Origin: Curtobacterium sp. 458
GTDB lineage: Bacteria > Actinomycetota > Actinomycetes > Actinomycetales > Microbacteriaceae
Length of the DNA stretch: 64,000 bases
NCBI RefSeq assembly: GCF_030406605.1
Contig: NZ_CP129104.1
Location: 2,072,799 to 2,136,798 of the forward strand
Reading direction: 5' to 3'
Shown: one piece after another, positions 51,923-60,467 of the stretch
How positions within the stretch are numbered: position 1 is the first letter of the stretch
Layout: every line of letters starts with the position of its first letter
Position numbers and translations under genes: made by a program
The notes under the pieces: model-generated
What the model was told of the DNA's origin: nothing
What the model saw: only the letters and a program-made list of their open reading frames with translations
The model's database searches: none

Positions 51923-52921
51923 GTGGCACGATCGAAGCAGCAGAGCCGTCCCAAGGGCCGGAGTGGCAACCCCGCGAAGGCCGCAGGCCTGCAGCGGGGC
52001 GGACAGCGGAAGGCGACCGCTCGCGACTGGATCGGCGGCGCCCGTCTGCGGACCCTGACGCTCGGCGTGGTCCCGGTGGTGCTCGGCACGGCCGTCGCGT
52101 TCGTGGACAGCGGCGACCCCGGCGACTTCGGGGACTACCTGACGAAGGACGGGCACCTCGCGATCGCCATCCTCGCCCTCGCCGTGGCTCTGTTCCTGCA
52201 GATCGGCGTGAACTACAGCAACGACTACTCCGACGGCGTGCGCGGGACGGACGAGTACCGGGTCGGACCCGCTCGACTGACCGGAGCGGGCATCGCGAAG
52301 CCCCGCACGGTGCTGACCGTCGCGCTGACGTTCTTCGGCCTCGCTGCCGTCGCTGGACTCGTCATCGTGGTGCTGACCGGCCTCTGGTGGATCCTGCTCG
52401 TCGGGGCGGCCGCGATCGTCGCCGCCTGGTTCTACACCGGCGGCAAGCGGCCCTACGGGTACAACGCCCTCGGCGAGGTGTTCGTGTTCGTGTTCTTCGG
52501 CCTCGTCGCCGTGCTCGGGACGCAGTACACGCAGATCCAGCAGGTGACGACGAGCGGCTGGGCGGCGGCCGTCGCTGCCGGGTTCTTCGCCTGCGCCGTG
52601 CTCATGGTGAACAACATCCGCGACATCGACGAGGATCGGGCGGCCGGCAAACGGACCCTCGCGGTGGTGCTCGGCCGGACGGTCGCGCGCACGCTGTACG
52701 GCCTGTTCCTGATGCTCCCGTACGTGGTGCTGCTCTGGTTCGTGCTGCTCTACTTCCGCACCGGGCTGACGTACTTCTCGCTGCTGCTCGCGCTCCCGGC
52801 CCTCGTGATCGGGGTCTCGACGCGGAAGCCGCGCGAGCTGATCACGGCGCTGCAGCTCTCGTCGTTCGCGTCGCTCGCGTACGGCGTGGTGCTCGGCATC
52901 ACGCTCGCCGTCCAGCCGTAG
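51923..52921 (+). CDS. menA: 1,4-dihydroxy-2-naphthoate polyprenyltransferase
   Basis: 332 residues of the UbiA fold. The prenyl-diphosphate/metal motif is GVNYSNDYSDGVRGTDEYRV and the second Asp-rich site is NNIRDIDEDRAAGKRTLAV. A basic N-terminus (about 35 residues) precedes eight to nine helices. It joins DHNA to the polyprenyl side chain in the membrane. The GTG start is 8 nt after TACGAT (51909-51914), consistent with a leaderless mRNA. Confidence 0.95.
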   Translation: MARSKQQSRPKGRSGNPAKAAGLQRGGQRKATARDWIGGARLRTLTLGVVPVVLGTAVAFVDSGDPGDFGDYLTKDGHLAIAILALAVALFLQIGVNYSNDYSDGVRGTDEYRVGPARLTGAGIAKPRTVLTVALTFFGLAAVAGLVIVVLTGLWWILLVGAAAIVAAWFYTGGKRPYGYNALGEVFVFVFFGLVAVLGTQYTQIQQVTTSGWAAAVAAGFFACAVLMVNNIRDIDEDRAAGKRTLAVVLGRTVARTLYGLFLMLPYVVLLWFVLLYFRTGLTYFSLLLALPALVIGVSTRKPRELITALQLSSFASLAYGVVLGITLAVQP

Positions 52922-52967
52922 CCGGGCAGCGGCGGGTGCGCCCGCCGCGACGCGATTTGCGGCTGCA

Positions 52968-53021
52968 CAACCGAAGTCACCCCGAACCAGCGGAACGCGC
53001 GGTTCGGGGTGACTCCGGTTG
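52968..53021. repeat. Long inverted repeat, family 2 (copy B)
   Basis: CAACCGAAGTCACCCCGAAC plus C (52968-52988) and the segment 53001-53021 form 21-bp arms with one mismatch around a 12-nt loop. The arms share the block CCGAAG.CACCCCG with the repeat at 13406. It lies between the convergent ends of menA and the DUF4229 gene. Confidence 0.8.
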
Positions 53022-53088
53022 GGCGAACGGCGCTCGCACCTTGAACACGGCGCGCCCGCGCCGCCGCGCCGCGTCAGGCGTCGCCGCG

Positions 53089-53409
53089 TCAGGCGTCGTC
53101 GCGACGCGTGGCGTGCCGATCGGCGTCGGAGACGGGCTGCTCGCGCGGGGCCTCACCGTCGGCGGCGTCCACGAAGTCGTCCTCGAAGTCGGTGTCGGCG
53201 TCGTGTGCCGGCCCCGGTCGACGCTCGGCCAGGCTCAGCGCGACCCGGTGGCGGAGCTTCCCGAGGGCGATGTACGACACCAGCAGCCCCACGAGCGCGG
53301 CGACGATCGTGGCCCAGTACCAGGGCATCGGCGTCAGGACGAGCAGCAGCACGAGGGCGGCCGCGAAGACGCCGAGACGGGCCAGGGTGTAGAGGAGCCA
53401 CGCTTTCAC
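53089..53409 (-). CDS. DUF4229 family membrane protein
   Basis: 106 residues: VKAWLLYTLARLGVFAAALV, then two helices (LLLVLTPMPWYWATIVAALV / GLLVSYIALGKLR) and an acidic cytosolic tail (DTDFEDDFVDAADGEAP). Matches actinobacterial DUF4229, function unknown, often near menaquinone genes. GTG start 6 nt after TACACT (53421-53416, minus strand), predicting a leaderless mRNA. Confidence 0.85.
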   Translation of the reverse strand: MKAWLLYTLARLGVFAAALVLLLVLTPMPWYWATIVAALVGLLVSYIALGKLRHRVALSLAERRPGPAHDADTDFEDDFVDAADGEAPREQPVSDADRHATRRDDA

Positions 53410-53472
53410 GCGACAAGTGTACGAAGCTCCGGATGGCAGGTGCTGTACAGGCGCCGTGCCTAGACTCCGTGC

Positions 53473-53841
53473 ATGGTCCGACTGTGGCTCGTCGTCGTCG
53501 TCGCCGCCGTGGCGTTCACGGTGTGGGCGGCGATCGACTGCGCCACGATGCCCCGCCAGCGCGTGCGTTCCCTGAGCCGCGGCGTGTGGGTCCTGCTCGT
53601 GATCGTCCTCCCCGTCGTCGGCGGTGTCCTCTGGCTCCTGCTCGGTCGGGCACCCGCCGGTCCGGGCCCCGCGCAGCGGTACCGTGGACCCGAAGACGAC
53701 CCGGACTTCCTCGGCGGCGGACCCACGCCCCCGGAGCGGTCCCGCACGGACAAGGACCAGGACGACGCAACCCTCCGAGACCTCGAAGACCAGTTCCACG
53801 ACCGGGACGCCCGGGACGACGACGGACGCCAGAACGGCTGA
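53473..53841 (+). CDS. PLDc_N-domain membrane protein
   Basis: 122 residues with two N-terminal helices (VRLWLVVVVAAVAFTVWAAI and LLVIVLPVVGGVLWLLLGR) forming the phospholipase D N-terminal domain that usually precedes cardiolipin synthases, followed by an acidic disordered tail. No HKD motif, so it is not an enzyme by itself. ATG is 6 nt after TAGACT (53461-53466), leaderless. It precedes menD by 40 bp. Confidence 0.85.
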   Translation: MVRLWLVVVVAAVAFTVWAAIDCATMPRQRVRSLSRGVWVLLVIVLPVVGGVLWLLLGRAPAGPGPAQRYRGPEDDPDFLGGGPTPPERSRTDKDQDDATLRDLEDQFHDRDARDDDGRQNG

Positions 53842-53881
53842 GCGACACCCGGCCAGCAGCACGCCGGCCGACACCGCCGGC

Positions 53882-55612
53882 GTGCGCCGCAGCCCGGCGA
53901 CCGACTTCGCCGTCGCGCTCCTGCAGGAACTCGCGCGTACGGGTGTCACGGACGTCGTGGTCAGCCCCGGCTCTCGGTCGCAGGCCCTCGCGCTCGCGGC
54001 CGTCGCACTCGAGCGCGCCGGTGGCACCACCGTGCACGTGCGGCTCGACGAGCGCACGGCCGGGTTCTTCGCGCTCGGCCTCGCGGTCGAGACCGGCCGC
54101 CCCGCCGCCGTCGTCACGACCAGCGGCACGGCGGTCGCGAACCTGCACCCGGCCGTCCTCGAGGCGCACCACTCCGGCGTCCCGATGATCGTCCTGAGCG
54201 CCGACCGCCCGGACGAGCTCCGCGGCATCGGCAGCAACCAGACGACCGTCCAGCCGGGGATCTTCGGGCCCGCGGTGTCGTTCGTCCGTGACGTGCAGGC
54301 TCCGGTCGCCGAAACCCCCGCCGACGAACTCCACCGCACGGCTCGCGAGCTCGCCCGACAGGCCGTCGCCGCCGCGTCCGGGCACGAGGGCCAGCCCGGA
54401 CCGGTGCAGCTCAACGTCGCCCTCCGCGAGCCCCTGTCCGCCGGGCTCGCCGACGGTGCGGTCGCGGCCGTGCCCGACGACGAGGTCGACACCGCGTACG
54501 CCGCGCGCCGACAGCACACCGGCCTGCCCGTCGCCGAGCTGACACCGGACGAGGAGCCCGCGACCGTCGTCATCGCCGGGCACGACGCCGGCGAGGACGC
54601 CGAACGGATCGCCTGGGAGCTCGGGGCACCGCTCATCGCCGAGGTGTCGAGCGGGGCCCACTTCGGTCGGCACCTCGTCGTCGCCTACCGGCAACTCCTG
54701 CAGGACCCGGCGTTCGGCGGCGCCGTCCGTCGCGCCGTCGTGCTCGGACACCCCACGCTCAGCCGCGAGGTCCCCACGCTGCTGCAGCGGGCCGACGTCG
54801 AGACGATCGTGGTCCGCGCACCGGGAGCCGACGTCTACGACCCGGCCCGTGCCTCCCGGCCGGACGCGGCGACCACGGTCGTGTCCGGCGTCCGCGTCAC
54901 GGGCCGCACCACCCCGGCGCACCGCGCGTGGGTGGGCCGCTGGGTGGTCGCGAGCCGCGCGCTGCTCGGCGAGGGTGACGCCGCGCCCGACCTGGACGCG
55001 AAGCGGTCGCCCGACCGCGCCGAGCGGAACCGGTTCCTCCGCGACGAGGTGGCGCTCCGCCGACGCCCCGTCGACCGAGCGATGCTCGCCGAGGCCGTGT
55101 GGGGCGTCACCTGGCCGCACGACCGGCTCGTGCTCGGCGCGTCACAGCTCATCCGCGTCGCGGACGGACGGGTCCCGGGCAAGAAGCTGCGTGTGCACGC
55201 CAACCGCGGACTCGCGGGCATCGACGGCACCGTGTCGACCGCCCTCGGCATCGCGGCGGCGCTCGAACGGTCGTCCGCCTCGATCGGGACGACCCGCGTG
55301 CTCGTCGGGGACCTCACGTTCCTGCACGACCTCGGGGCCTTCGTCACCGGGACCGCGGAGCGCACGCACCGGGTGCAGGTGGTCGTGGGCAACGACGGCG
55401 GCGGGGCGATCTTCCGGGGGCTCGAGGTCGCGGCCACCACGCCCGAGGCCGACATGACCCGCATGATGAGCACGCCGCAGCACGTGGACGTCGAGCGGGT
55501 GGTCACCGGGCTCGGGTGGCAGTACCGGCGTGCCGCGACGTGGGGTGACCTGGAGCAGGTGCTGACGGACCCGACCGAGCGGATCGTCATCGAGGTGCCG
55601 CTGGCCGACTGA
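53882..55612 (+). CDS. menD: SEPHCHC synthase (MenD)
   Basis: 576 residues, thiamine-diphosphate enzyme. N-terminal VVSPGSRSQALALAAVALER and VRLDERTAGFFALGLA; C-terminal cofactor motif VGDLTFLHDLGAFVTG. Couples isochorismate and 2-oxoglutarate to SEPHCHC, committing to menaquinone. GTG 53882 is the only suitable start; no Shine-Dalgarno is obvious. The stretch GTGCCTCCCGGCCGG (54849-54863) within the gene is a half-copy of the dispersed palindrome. Confidence 0.95.
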   Translation: MRRSPATDFAVALLQELARTGVTDVVVSPGSRSQALALAAVALERAGGTTVHVRLDERTAGFFALGLAVETGRPAAVVTTSGTAVANLHPAVLEAHHSGVPMIVLSADRPDELRGIGSNQTTVQPGIFGPAVSFVRDVQAPVAETPADELHRTARELARQAVAAASGHEGQPGPVQLNVALREPLSAGLADGAVAAVPDDEVDTAYAARRQHTGLPVAELTPDEEPATVVIAGHDAGEDAERIAWELGAPLIAEVSSGAHFGRHLVVAYRQLLQDPAFGGAVRRAVVLGHPTLSREVPTLLQRADVETIVVRAPGADVYDPARASRPDAATTVVSGVRVTGRTTPAHRAWVGRWVVASRALLGEGDAAPDLDAKRSPDRAERNRFLRDEVALRRRPVDRAMLAEAVWGVTWPHDRLVLGASQLIRVADGRVPGKKLRVHANRGLAGIDGTVSTALGIAAALERSSASIGTTRVLVGDLTFLHDLGAFVTGTAERTHRVQVVVGNDGGGAIFRGLEVAATTPEADMTRMMSTPQHVDVERVVTGLGWQYRRAATWGDLEQVLTDPTERIVIEVPLAD

Positions 55613-55663
55613 GCGGCGTGGGCCGCGTGGTCTCGCTGGTCGCGTCCGTCGGGCGCTGGTCGT

Positions 55664-55709
55664 GACGGCCTGGAGGCACGGCGCCGGCCCGCCACGCGCC
55701 TCCCGTCCG
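55664..55709. repeat. Dispersed palindrome (GCCTCC family)
   Basis: GACGGCCTGGAGGCACGGCG, then a GGCCCGCC centre and CACGCGCCTCCCGTCC form an imperfect 46-bp palindrome between the convergent ends of menD and menF. Confidence 0.75.
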
Positions 55710-55725
55710 GCGGGTGGCGCGGCCG

Positions 55726-56985
55726 TCAGGCGAGGGCGTCGGTGATCGGGCGGAACTTCAACGCGGTCTCGGCGACCTCGCGCTCCGGGACCGACCCCGC
55801 GACGATGCCCGCACCGGCCCAGGCCCGCACCGTCCGGTCCGGGGTGATGCGGGCGCTGCGGAGCGCGAGCATCCACTCGCCGTCGCCGTTCGCGCCCAGC
55901 CAGCCGACCGGCCCGGCGTAGCGTCCGCGGTCGACGCCCTCCAGCTCCGAGACCAGTCGCACGGCGACGTCGGTCGGGGTGCCCGCGACGGCTGCGGTCG
56001 GGTGCAGGGCGTCGGCGACGTCGAGCGACGTCGTCCCCGCGGGCAGGGTCGCCTGCACGTCGGTCGCGAGGTGCCAGAGGTTCGGCAACTGCAACCGGAA
56101 CGGCTCCGGGTCGGCGCGGAGGTCGGTGGCGAGGGGACGGAGGGCGGCGAGCAGGCTCTCGATCGCGAAGGCGTGCTCCTCCACGTCCTTCGTGCTCGAC
56201 GCGAGGGCCTCGGCGGCGGCGCGGTCCGACACCGGGTCGTCACCGCGTGCGGCGCTGCCGGCGAGCACCCGCGCGGACACCCGCGTGCCGTCGGTGCGGG
56301 CGAGCGTCTCGGGCGTCGCTCCGACGATCCCGTCGACGGCGAAGGTCACGCACTGCGGGTACGCCTCGGCGAGGTCGAGGAGGAGCGCGCGCTGGTCGGC
56401 GTCCTCCGGCAGCGTGCCGACGAGGTCACGGGCGAGGACGACCTTCCGGGCGTCGCCGGCGCCGATGCGGCGGACGGCCTCGGCGACCGAGCGGGCGTAG
56501 GCGTCCTCGTCGATGCGTCCCGGCGTGAGCGCCACCCGGACGTGACCGCCCACGCGGGGGACCGGCACCGAGGTCCGGCGGAACGCCAGCGGTGCCGGGT
56601 CGGGCGTCGTGTCGACGGCGGTCAGCCAGGCCTTGCCGCGACGACGGCCGATGACCACGCGGGGGACGATGAGCACGCTCGTGTCGGCGGAGTCGTCCGC
56701 GAACGCGAAGGCACCGAAGGCGACGAGGCCGGAGCCGCGGAGCTGCACGGGGTCGTCGACCTCGGCCGACGCGACGACGTCCCGCCAGAGGGCCGAGGCA
56801 TCGCGCATCCGGGACGGCCCCGTGAACTCGAACCGCAGCGCCTCACCGATCCCGACGATCCCGTCACCACCACGGACGAAGGCCAGCGGGGCGTCGTGCA
56901 GGGTGTGGCGGAGGACGTCGCCCGGGTCGTCGAGGATCCGGGTCGAGACCGTCAGCGGCGGGGCGGCCGTGGTGGTTCGGGGCAC
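55726..56985 (-). CDS. menF: Isochorismate synthase
   Basis: 419 residues of the chorismate-binding family. Landmarks are DARKVVLARDLVGTLPEDAD, GATPETLARTDGTRVSARVL, the AGSAARG segment, EEHAFAIESL and LHPTAAVAGTP with a final GAGIVAGSVPEREVAETALK. Makes isochorismate for MenD; salicylate synthase is an alternative but the context favours menaquinone. GTG start 6 nt after TACGAT (56997-56992, minus strand), leaderless. Confidence 0.92.
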   Translation of the reverse strand: MPRTTTAAPPLTVSTRILDDPGDVLRHTLHDAPLAFVRGGDGIVGIGEALRFEFTGPSRMRDASALWRDVVASAEVDDPVQLRGSGLVAFGAFAFADDSADTSVLIVPRVVIGRRRGKAWLTAVDTTPDPAPLAFRRTSVPVPRVGGHVRVALTPGRIDEDAYARSVAEAVRRIGAGDARKVVLARDLVGTLPEDADQRALLLDLAEAYPQCVTFAVDGIVGATPETLARTDGTRVSARVLAGSAARGDDPVSDRAAAEALASSTKDVEEHAFAIESLLAALRPLATDLRADPEPFRLQLPNLWHLATDVQATLPAGTTSLDVADALHPTAAVAGTPTDVAVRLVSELEGVDRGRYAGPVGWLGANGDGEWMLALRSARITPDRTVRAWAGAGIVAGSVPEREVAETALKFRPITDALA

Positions 56986-57082
56986 GCACCGATCGTACGC
57001 GCAGCACCCCTGCCGGTCGCGTCCGGGCCACGCGACGCACGCTCACGGGAACGCACCGGCACGGACCTCTAGGATTGGTCGG

Positions 57083-57892
57083 GTGAGCAGAGCGGACCTG
57101 AACAAGCGGCCGGACGAAGTGGCGGCCATGTTCGACGACGTCGCGGCGAAGTACGACCTCACGAACGACATCCTCTCCGCGGGCAACGCCCCGCTGTGGC
57201 GCGTCGCGACGGTCCGGGCGGTCGACCCGCAGCCGGGCGAGAAGGTGCTGGACATCGCCGCCGGCACCGGGACGAGCTCGGCGGCCTTCGCGAAGAAGGG
57301 TGCCGAGGTCACGGCGCTCGACCTGTCCGCCGGCATGATCCGCGTCGGCCGTGAGCGCCACCCCGAGATCACGTTCGTCGAGGGGGACGCCGAGCAGCTG
57401 CCCTTCGACGACGACACGTTCGACGCCGTCTCGATCTCCTTCGGCCTCCGAAACGTCAACGACCCGCAGCAGGCGCTCGGCGAGATGCTCCGCGTCCTCA
57501 AGCCCGGCGGCCGCGTCGTCATCTGCGAGTTCTCCACGCCGCCGCTCGCGCTCCTGCGCTTCGGGTACGGCACCTACCTCAAGCGGGTGCTGCCCGGCGT
57601 CGCGAAGCTGTCGTCGAGCAACCCCGCCGCCTACCGCTACCTCGCGGAGTCGATCGACGCGTGGCCCGAGCAGCAGGTGCTCAGCCAGTGGCTCCGCGGC
57701 GTCGGCTTCACGATGGTCGCCTACCGGAACCTCACGGCCGGTATCGTCGCACTGCACCGCGGCCGCAAGCCAGTCGCGGGCACGGTCCGCGCCTCGGTCG
57801 CTCGTCGCGCGAAGGCCCGCCGTGACCACCAGGTCACCGGCGAGCAGCCGCGCGTCCAGCCGGGCACCGACGCCGCCGACCACGACGGCTGA
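57083..57892 (+). CDS. menG: Demethylmenaquinone methyltransferase
   Basis: 269 residues. SAM-binding VLDIAAGTGTSSAAFAKKGA, then the UbiE/MenG signature FDAVSISFGLRNVNDPQQAL, VICEFSTPP and the C-terminal MVAYRNLTAGIVALHRG. The last ~40 residues are an extra basic tail. GTG start 7 nt after TAGGAT (57070-57075), leaderless. It precedes the polyprenyl diphosphate synthase by 30 bp, likely one operon. Confidence 0.95.
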   Translation: MSRADLNKRPDEVAAMFDDVAAKYDLTNDILSAGNAPLWRVATVRAVDPQPGEKVLDIAAGTGTSSAAFAKKGAEVTALDLSAGMIRVGRERHPEITFVEGDAEQLPFDDDTFDAVSISFGLRNVNDPQQALGEMLRVLKPGGRVVICEFSTPPLALLRFGYGTYLKRVLPGVAKLSSSNPAAYRYLAESIDAWPEQQVLSQWLRGVGFTMVAYRNLTAGIVALHRGRKPVAGTVRASVARRAKARRDHQVTGEQPRVQPGTDAADHDG

Positions 57893-57922
57893 ACCATCCC
57901 CTCCCCGAGTACGGAGCAGCAC

Positions 57923-58999
57923 TTGAACCCGAGCGTCCCGGTCGCACGTCGCGCACCGAGTCTCCGCGCCTCGCTGGGCATCGGCGAACGGCTGTTCGCG
58001 TCCCCCGCCGACCGACGGTTCATCACCGCGGTGGACGACGGGCTCGAGGTCGTCGAGCACGCGCTCGAGGCCGCGATGCACTCGGCCGACACGCTGGCCG
58101 ACACCACGAGCCGGTACCTGCTCGCCGCCGGTGGCAAGCGCATCCGGCCGACGCTCACGCTCCTCATCGCGCAGCTCGGCCGCGGCGTCACGGACGAGGT
58201 GGTGAAGGCCGCCGTGAGCATCGAGACCACCCACCTCGCGTCGCTGTACCACGACGACGTCATGGACGAGGCGCCCGTCCGTCGCGGGGTCCCCGCGGCG
58301 CACGTGACCTACGGCAACAACGTCGCGATCCTCACCGGGGACCTGCTCTTCGCCCGTGCGAGCCTCATCACGGCCGACCTCGGCGTCGAGGGCATCCGGA
58401 TGCAGGCCGAGACCTTCCAGCGGCTCTGCCTGGGGCAGCTGCACGAGACGACCGGCCCGCGCGAGGGCGAGGACGCCGTCGCGCACTACATCCAGGTGCT
58501 CAGCGACAAGACGGGTTCGCTCATCGCGACCGCCGCGCGCGCTGGTGTCCTCTTCTCCGGGGCGGACCGGGCCTACCTCGAGCCGGTCGCGGTCTTCGGC
58601 GAGAAGGTCGGCGTGGCCTTCCAGCTCGTGGACGACGTCATCGACCTGGCTCCGGCGGGCGACCGCACCGGCAAGATCGCGGGGAACGACCTCCGTGCCG
58701 GCGTCGACACGCTGCCGCTGCTCCACCTCCGGGCCCTCGCTGCGACCGACCCCGACGCCGCGGCCGTGCTCCGACGGATCGAGGACGACGTCCGGGACGC
58801 CGACGACGACGCCGTGGACACCGAGGCCTACCAGTCCGCGGTCGCCGCCCTCCGCGACCACGAGGCGACCGCCACGACCCGGGCCGTCGCGGTCCGCTGG
58901 GCCGAGGAGGCAGTCGACGCGCTCGCTCCGCTGCCCGACGGCACCGTGAAGAAGGCCCTCACCCGGTTCGCGGAGTCCGTCGTCGACCGCAGCCGCTGA
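57923..58999 (+). CDS. Long-chain polyprenyl diphosphate synthase
   Basis: 358 residues. First Asp-rich motif DDVMDEAPVRRG and second DDVIDLAPAGDRTGKIAGND, with substrate Lys/Arg in AAGGKRIRPTLTLL. It builds the multi-isoprene side chain for MenA; the length cannot be fixed by eye (heptaprenyl to nonaprenyl). TTG start with GGAG about 7 nt before. It follows menG, as in many menaquinone loci. Confidence 0.93.
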   Translation: MNPSVPVARRAPSLRASLGIGERLFASPADRRFITAVDDGLEVVEHALEAAMHSADTLADTTSRYLLAAGGKRIRPTLTLLIAQLGRGVTDEVVKAAVSIETTHLASLYHDDVMDEAPVRRGVPAAHVTYGNNVAILTGDLLFARASLITADLGVEGIRMQAETFQRLCLGQLHETTGPREGEDAVAHYIQVLSDKTGSLIATAARAGVLFSGADRAYLEPVAVFGEKVGVAFQLVDDVIDLAPAGDRTGKIAGNDLRAGVDTLPLLHLRALAATDPDAAAVLRRIEDDVRDADDDAVDTEAYQSAVAALRDHEATATTRAVAVRWAEEAVDALAPLPDGTVKKALTRFAESVVDRSR

Positions 59000-59080
59000 C
59001 AACCGCTCGACGGTGCCCACCGGCACCGACGAGCCGCACGACCCCGGGAGCACCCCACCCGAACGAACTGGAGACGATCA

Positions 59081-60454
59081 GTGCCCACCCTCCGACTCGC
59101 CATCGTCGGCGCCGGCCCCGCCGGCATCTACGCCGCGGACATCCTGCTCCGCGAGGCGCACGGCCACGACGTGTCGATCGACCTCTTCGAGCAGCTCCCC
59201 GCGCCGTACGGGCTCGTCCGGTACGGGGTCGCGCCGGACCACCCCCGCATCAAGGGCATCATCAACGCCCTCCGCGACGTGCTGGACCGCGGCGTCGTCC
59301 GGCTGTTCGGCAACGTCCGCTTCGGCGAGGACATCACCCTCGAGGACCTCAAGAAGCACTACAACGCGGTCGTGTTCTCGACGGGCGCGATCAAGGACGC
59401 CGACCTCGACATCCCCGGCATCGACCTCGAGGGCTCGTACGGCGCCGCCGACTTCGTGAGCTGGTTCGACGGCCACCCGGACGTCCCGCGCACGTGGCCG
59501 CTCACGGCGGAGAGCGTCGCGGTGATCGGCAACGGCAACGTCGCCCTCGACGTCTCGCGGATCCTGGCGAAGCACGCCGACGACCTCCTGCCCACCGAGA
59601 TCCCGGACAACGTGTACGAGGGACTCAAGACGAGCCCCGTCACCGACGTCCACGTGTTCGGCCGCCGCGGTCCGGCGCAGGTGAAGTTCACGCCGCTCGA
59701 GCTCCGCGAGCTCGGCGAGGTCCGCGACGTCGACATGGTCGTGTACGACGAGGACTTCGACCACGACGAGGCCTCGCTCGCGGCGATCCAGACGAACAAG
59801 CAGGTCATGGTGATCAACCGCGTCCTGAACCAGTGGCGCGAGCGGGAGGTCGGGCAGGCCAGCCGTCGTCTGCACCTGCACTTCTACGCGAAGCCCCTCG
59901 AGCTCGTCGGTGACGCGGACGGGCACGTCGCCGCGATCCGGTACGAGCGCACCCGGCCGAACGGCGAGGGCGGCGTCGAGGGCACGGGGGAGATCCGGGA
60001 GATCCCGGTCCAGGCCGCCTACCGCGCGGTCGGGTACTTCGGCTCGCCACTCCCCGGCCTGCCGTTCGACGAGCGCCAGGGCATCATCCCGAACCGCGAG
60101 GGCCAGGTCCTGGGCGAGGACGGTCAGCAGCTCCCCGGCGTCTACGCGACGGGGTGGATCAAGCGCGGACCGGTCGGCCTCATCGGGCACACGAAGTCCG
60201 ACGCGATGGAGACCGTGCAGCACATCGTCAACGACCAGGCCTCGTGGTGGACCCCGGAGGACCCCTCCGCCGAGGCCGTCCCGGCCCTGCTCCGCGAGCG
60301 CGGCGTCGCCTACACGGACCTCGACGGCTGGCACAACCTCGACGAGCACGAGCTCGCGCTCGGCGCAGCGGTCGGCCGCGAGCGCATCAAGGTCGTCCCG
60401 CGTGACGAGATGGTCGACGTCTCGCTCGGCCGGGCCGCCGCCCCGACCAGCTGA
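59081..60454 (+). CDS. Ferredoxin/adrenodoxin-type NADP reductase (FprA-like)
   Basis: 457 residues. FAD motif AIVGAGPAGIYAADILL, then LPAPYGLVRYGVAPDHPRIK, an NADP Rossmann SVAVIGNGNVALDVSRIL and the C-terminal GPVGLIGHTKSDAMETVQHI, matching FprA and mammalian adrenodoxin reductase. It moves electrons between NADPH and a ferredoxin in the cytosol. GTG start with GGAG about 7 nt upstream. It is the first gene after the polyprenyl synthase, perhaps part of the same unit. Confidence 0.93.
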   Translation: MPTLRLAIVGAGPAGIYAADILLREAHGHDVSIDLFEQLPAPYGLVRYGVAPDHPRIKGIINALRDVLDRGVVRLFGNVRFGEDITLEDLKKHYNAVVFSTGAIKDADLDIPGIDLEGSYGAADFVSWFDGHPDVPRTWPLTAESVAVIGNGNVALDVSRILAKHADDLLPTEIPDNVYEGLKTSPVTDVHVFGRRGPAQVKFTPLELRELGEVRDVDMVVYDEDFDHDEASLAAIQTNKQVMVINRVLNQWREREVGQASRRLHLHFYAKPLELVGDADGHVAAIRYERTRPNGEGGVEGTGEIREIPVQAAYRAVGYFGSPLPGLPFDERQGIIPNREGQVLGEDGQQLPGVYATGWIKRGPVGLIGHTKSDAMETVQHIVNDQASWWTPEDPSAEAVPALLRERGVAYTDLDGWHNLDEHELALGAAVGRERIKVVPRDEMVDVSLGRAAAPTS

Positions 60455-60467
60455 CGGACCGTTCGCC

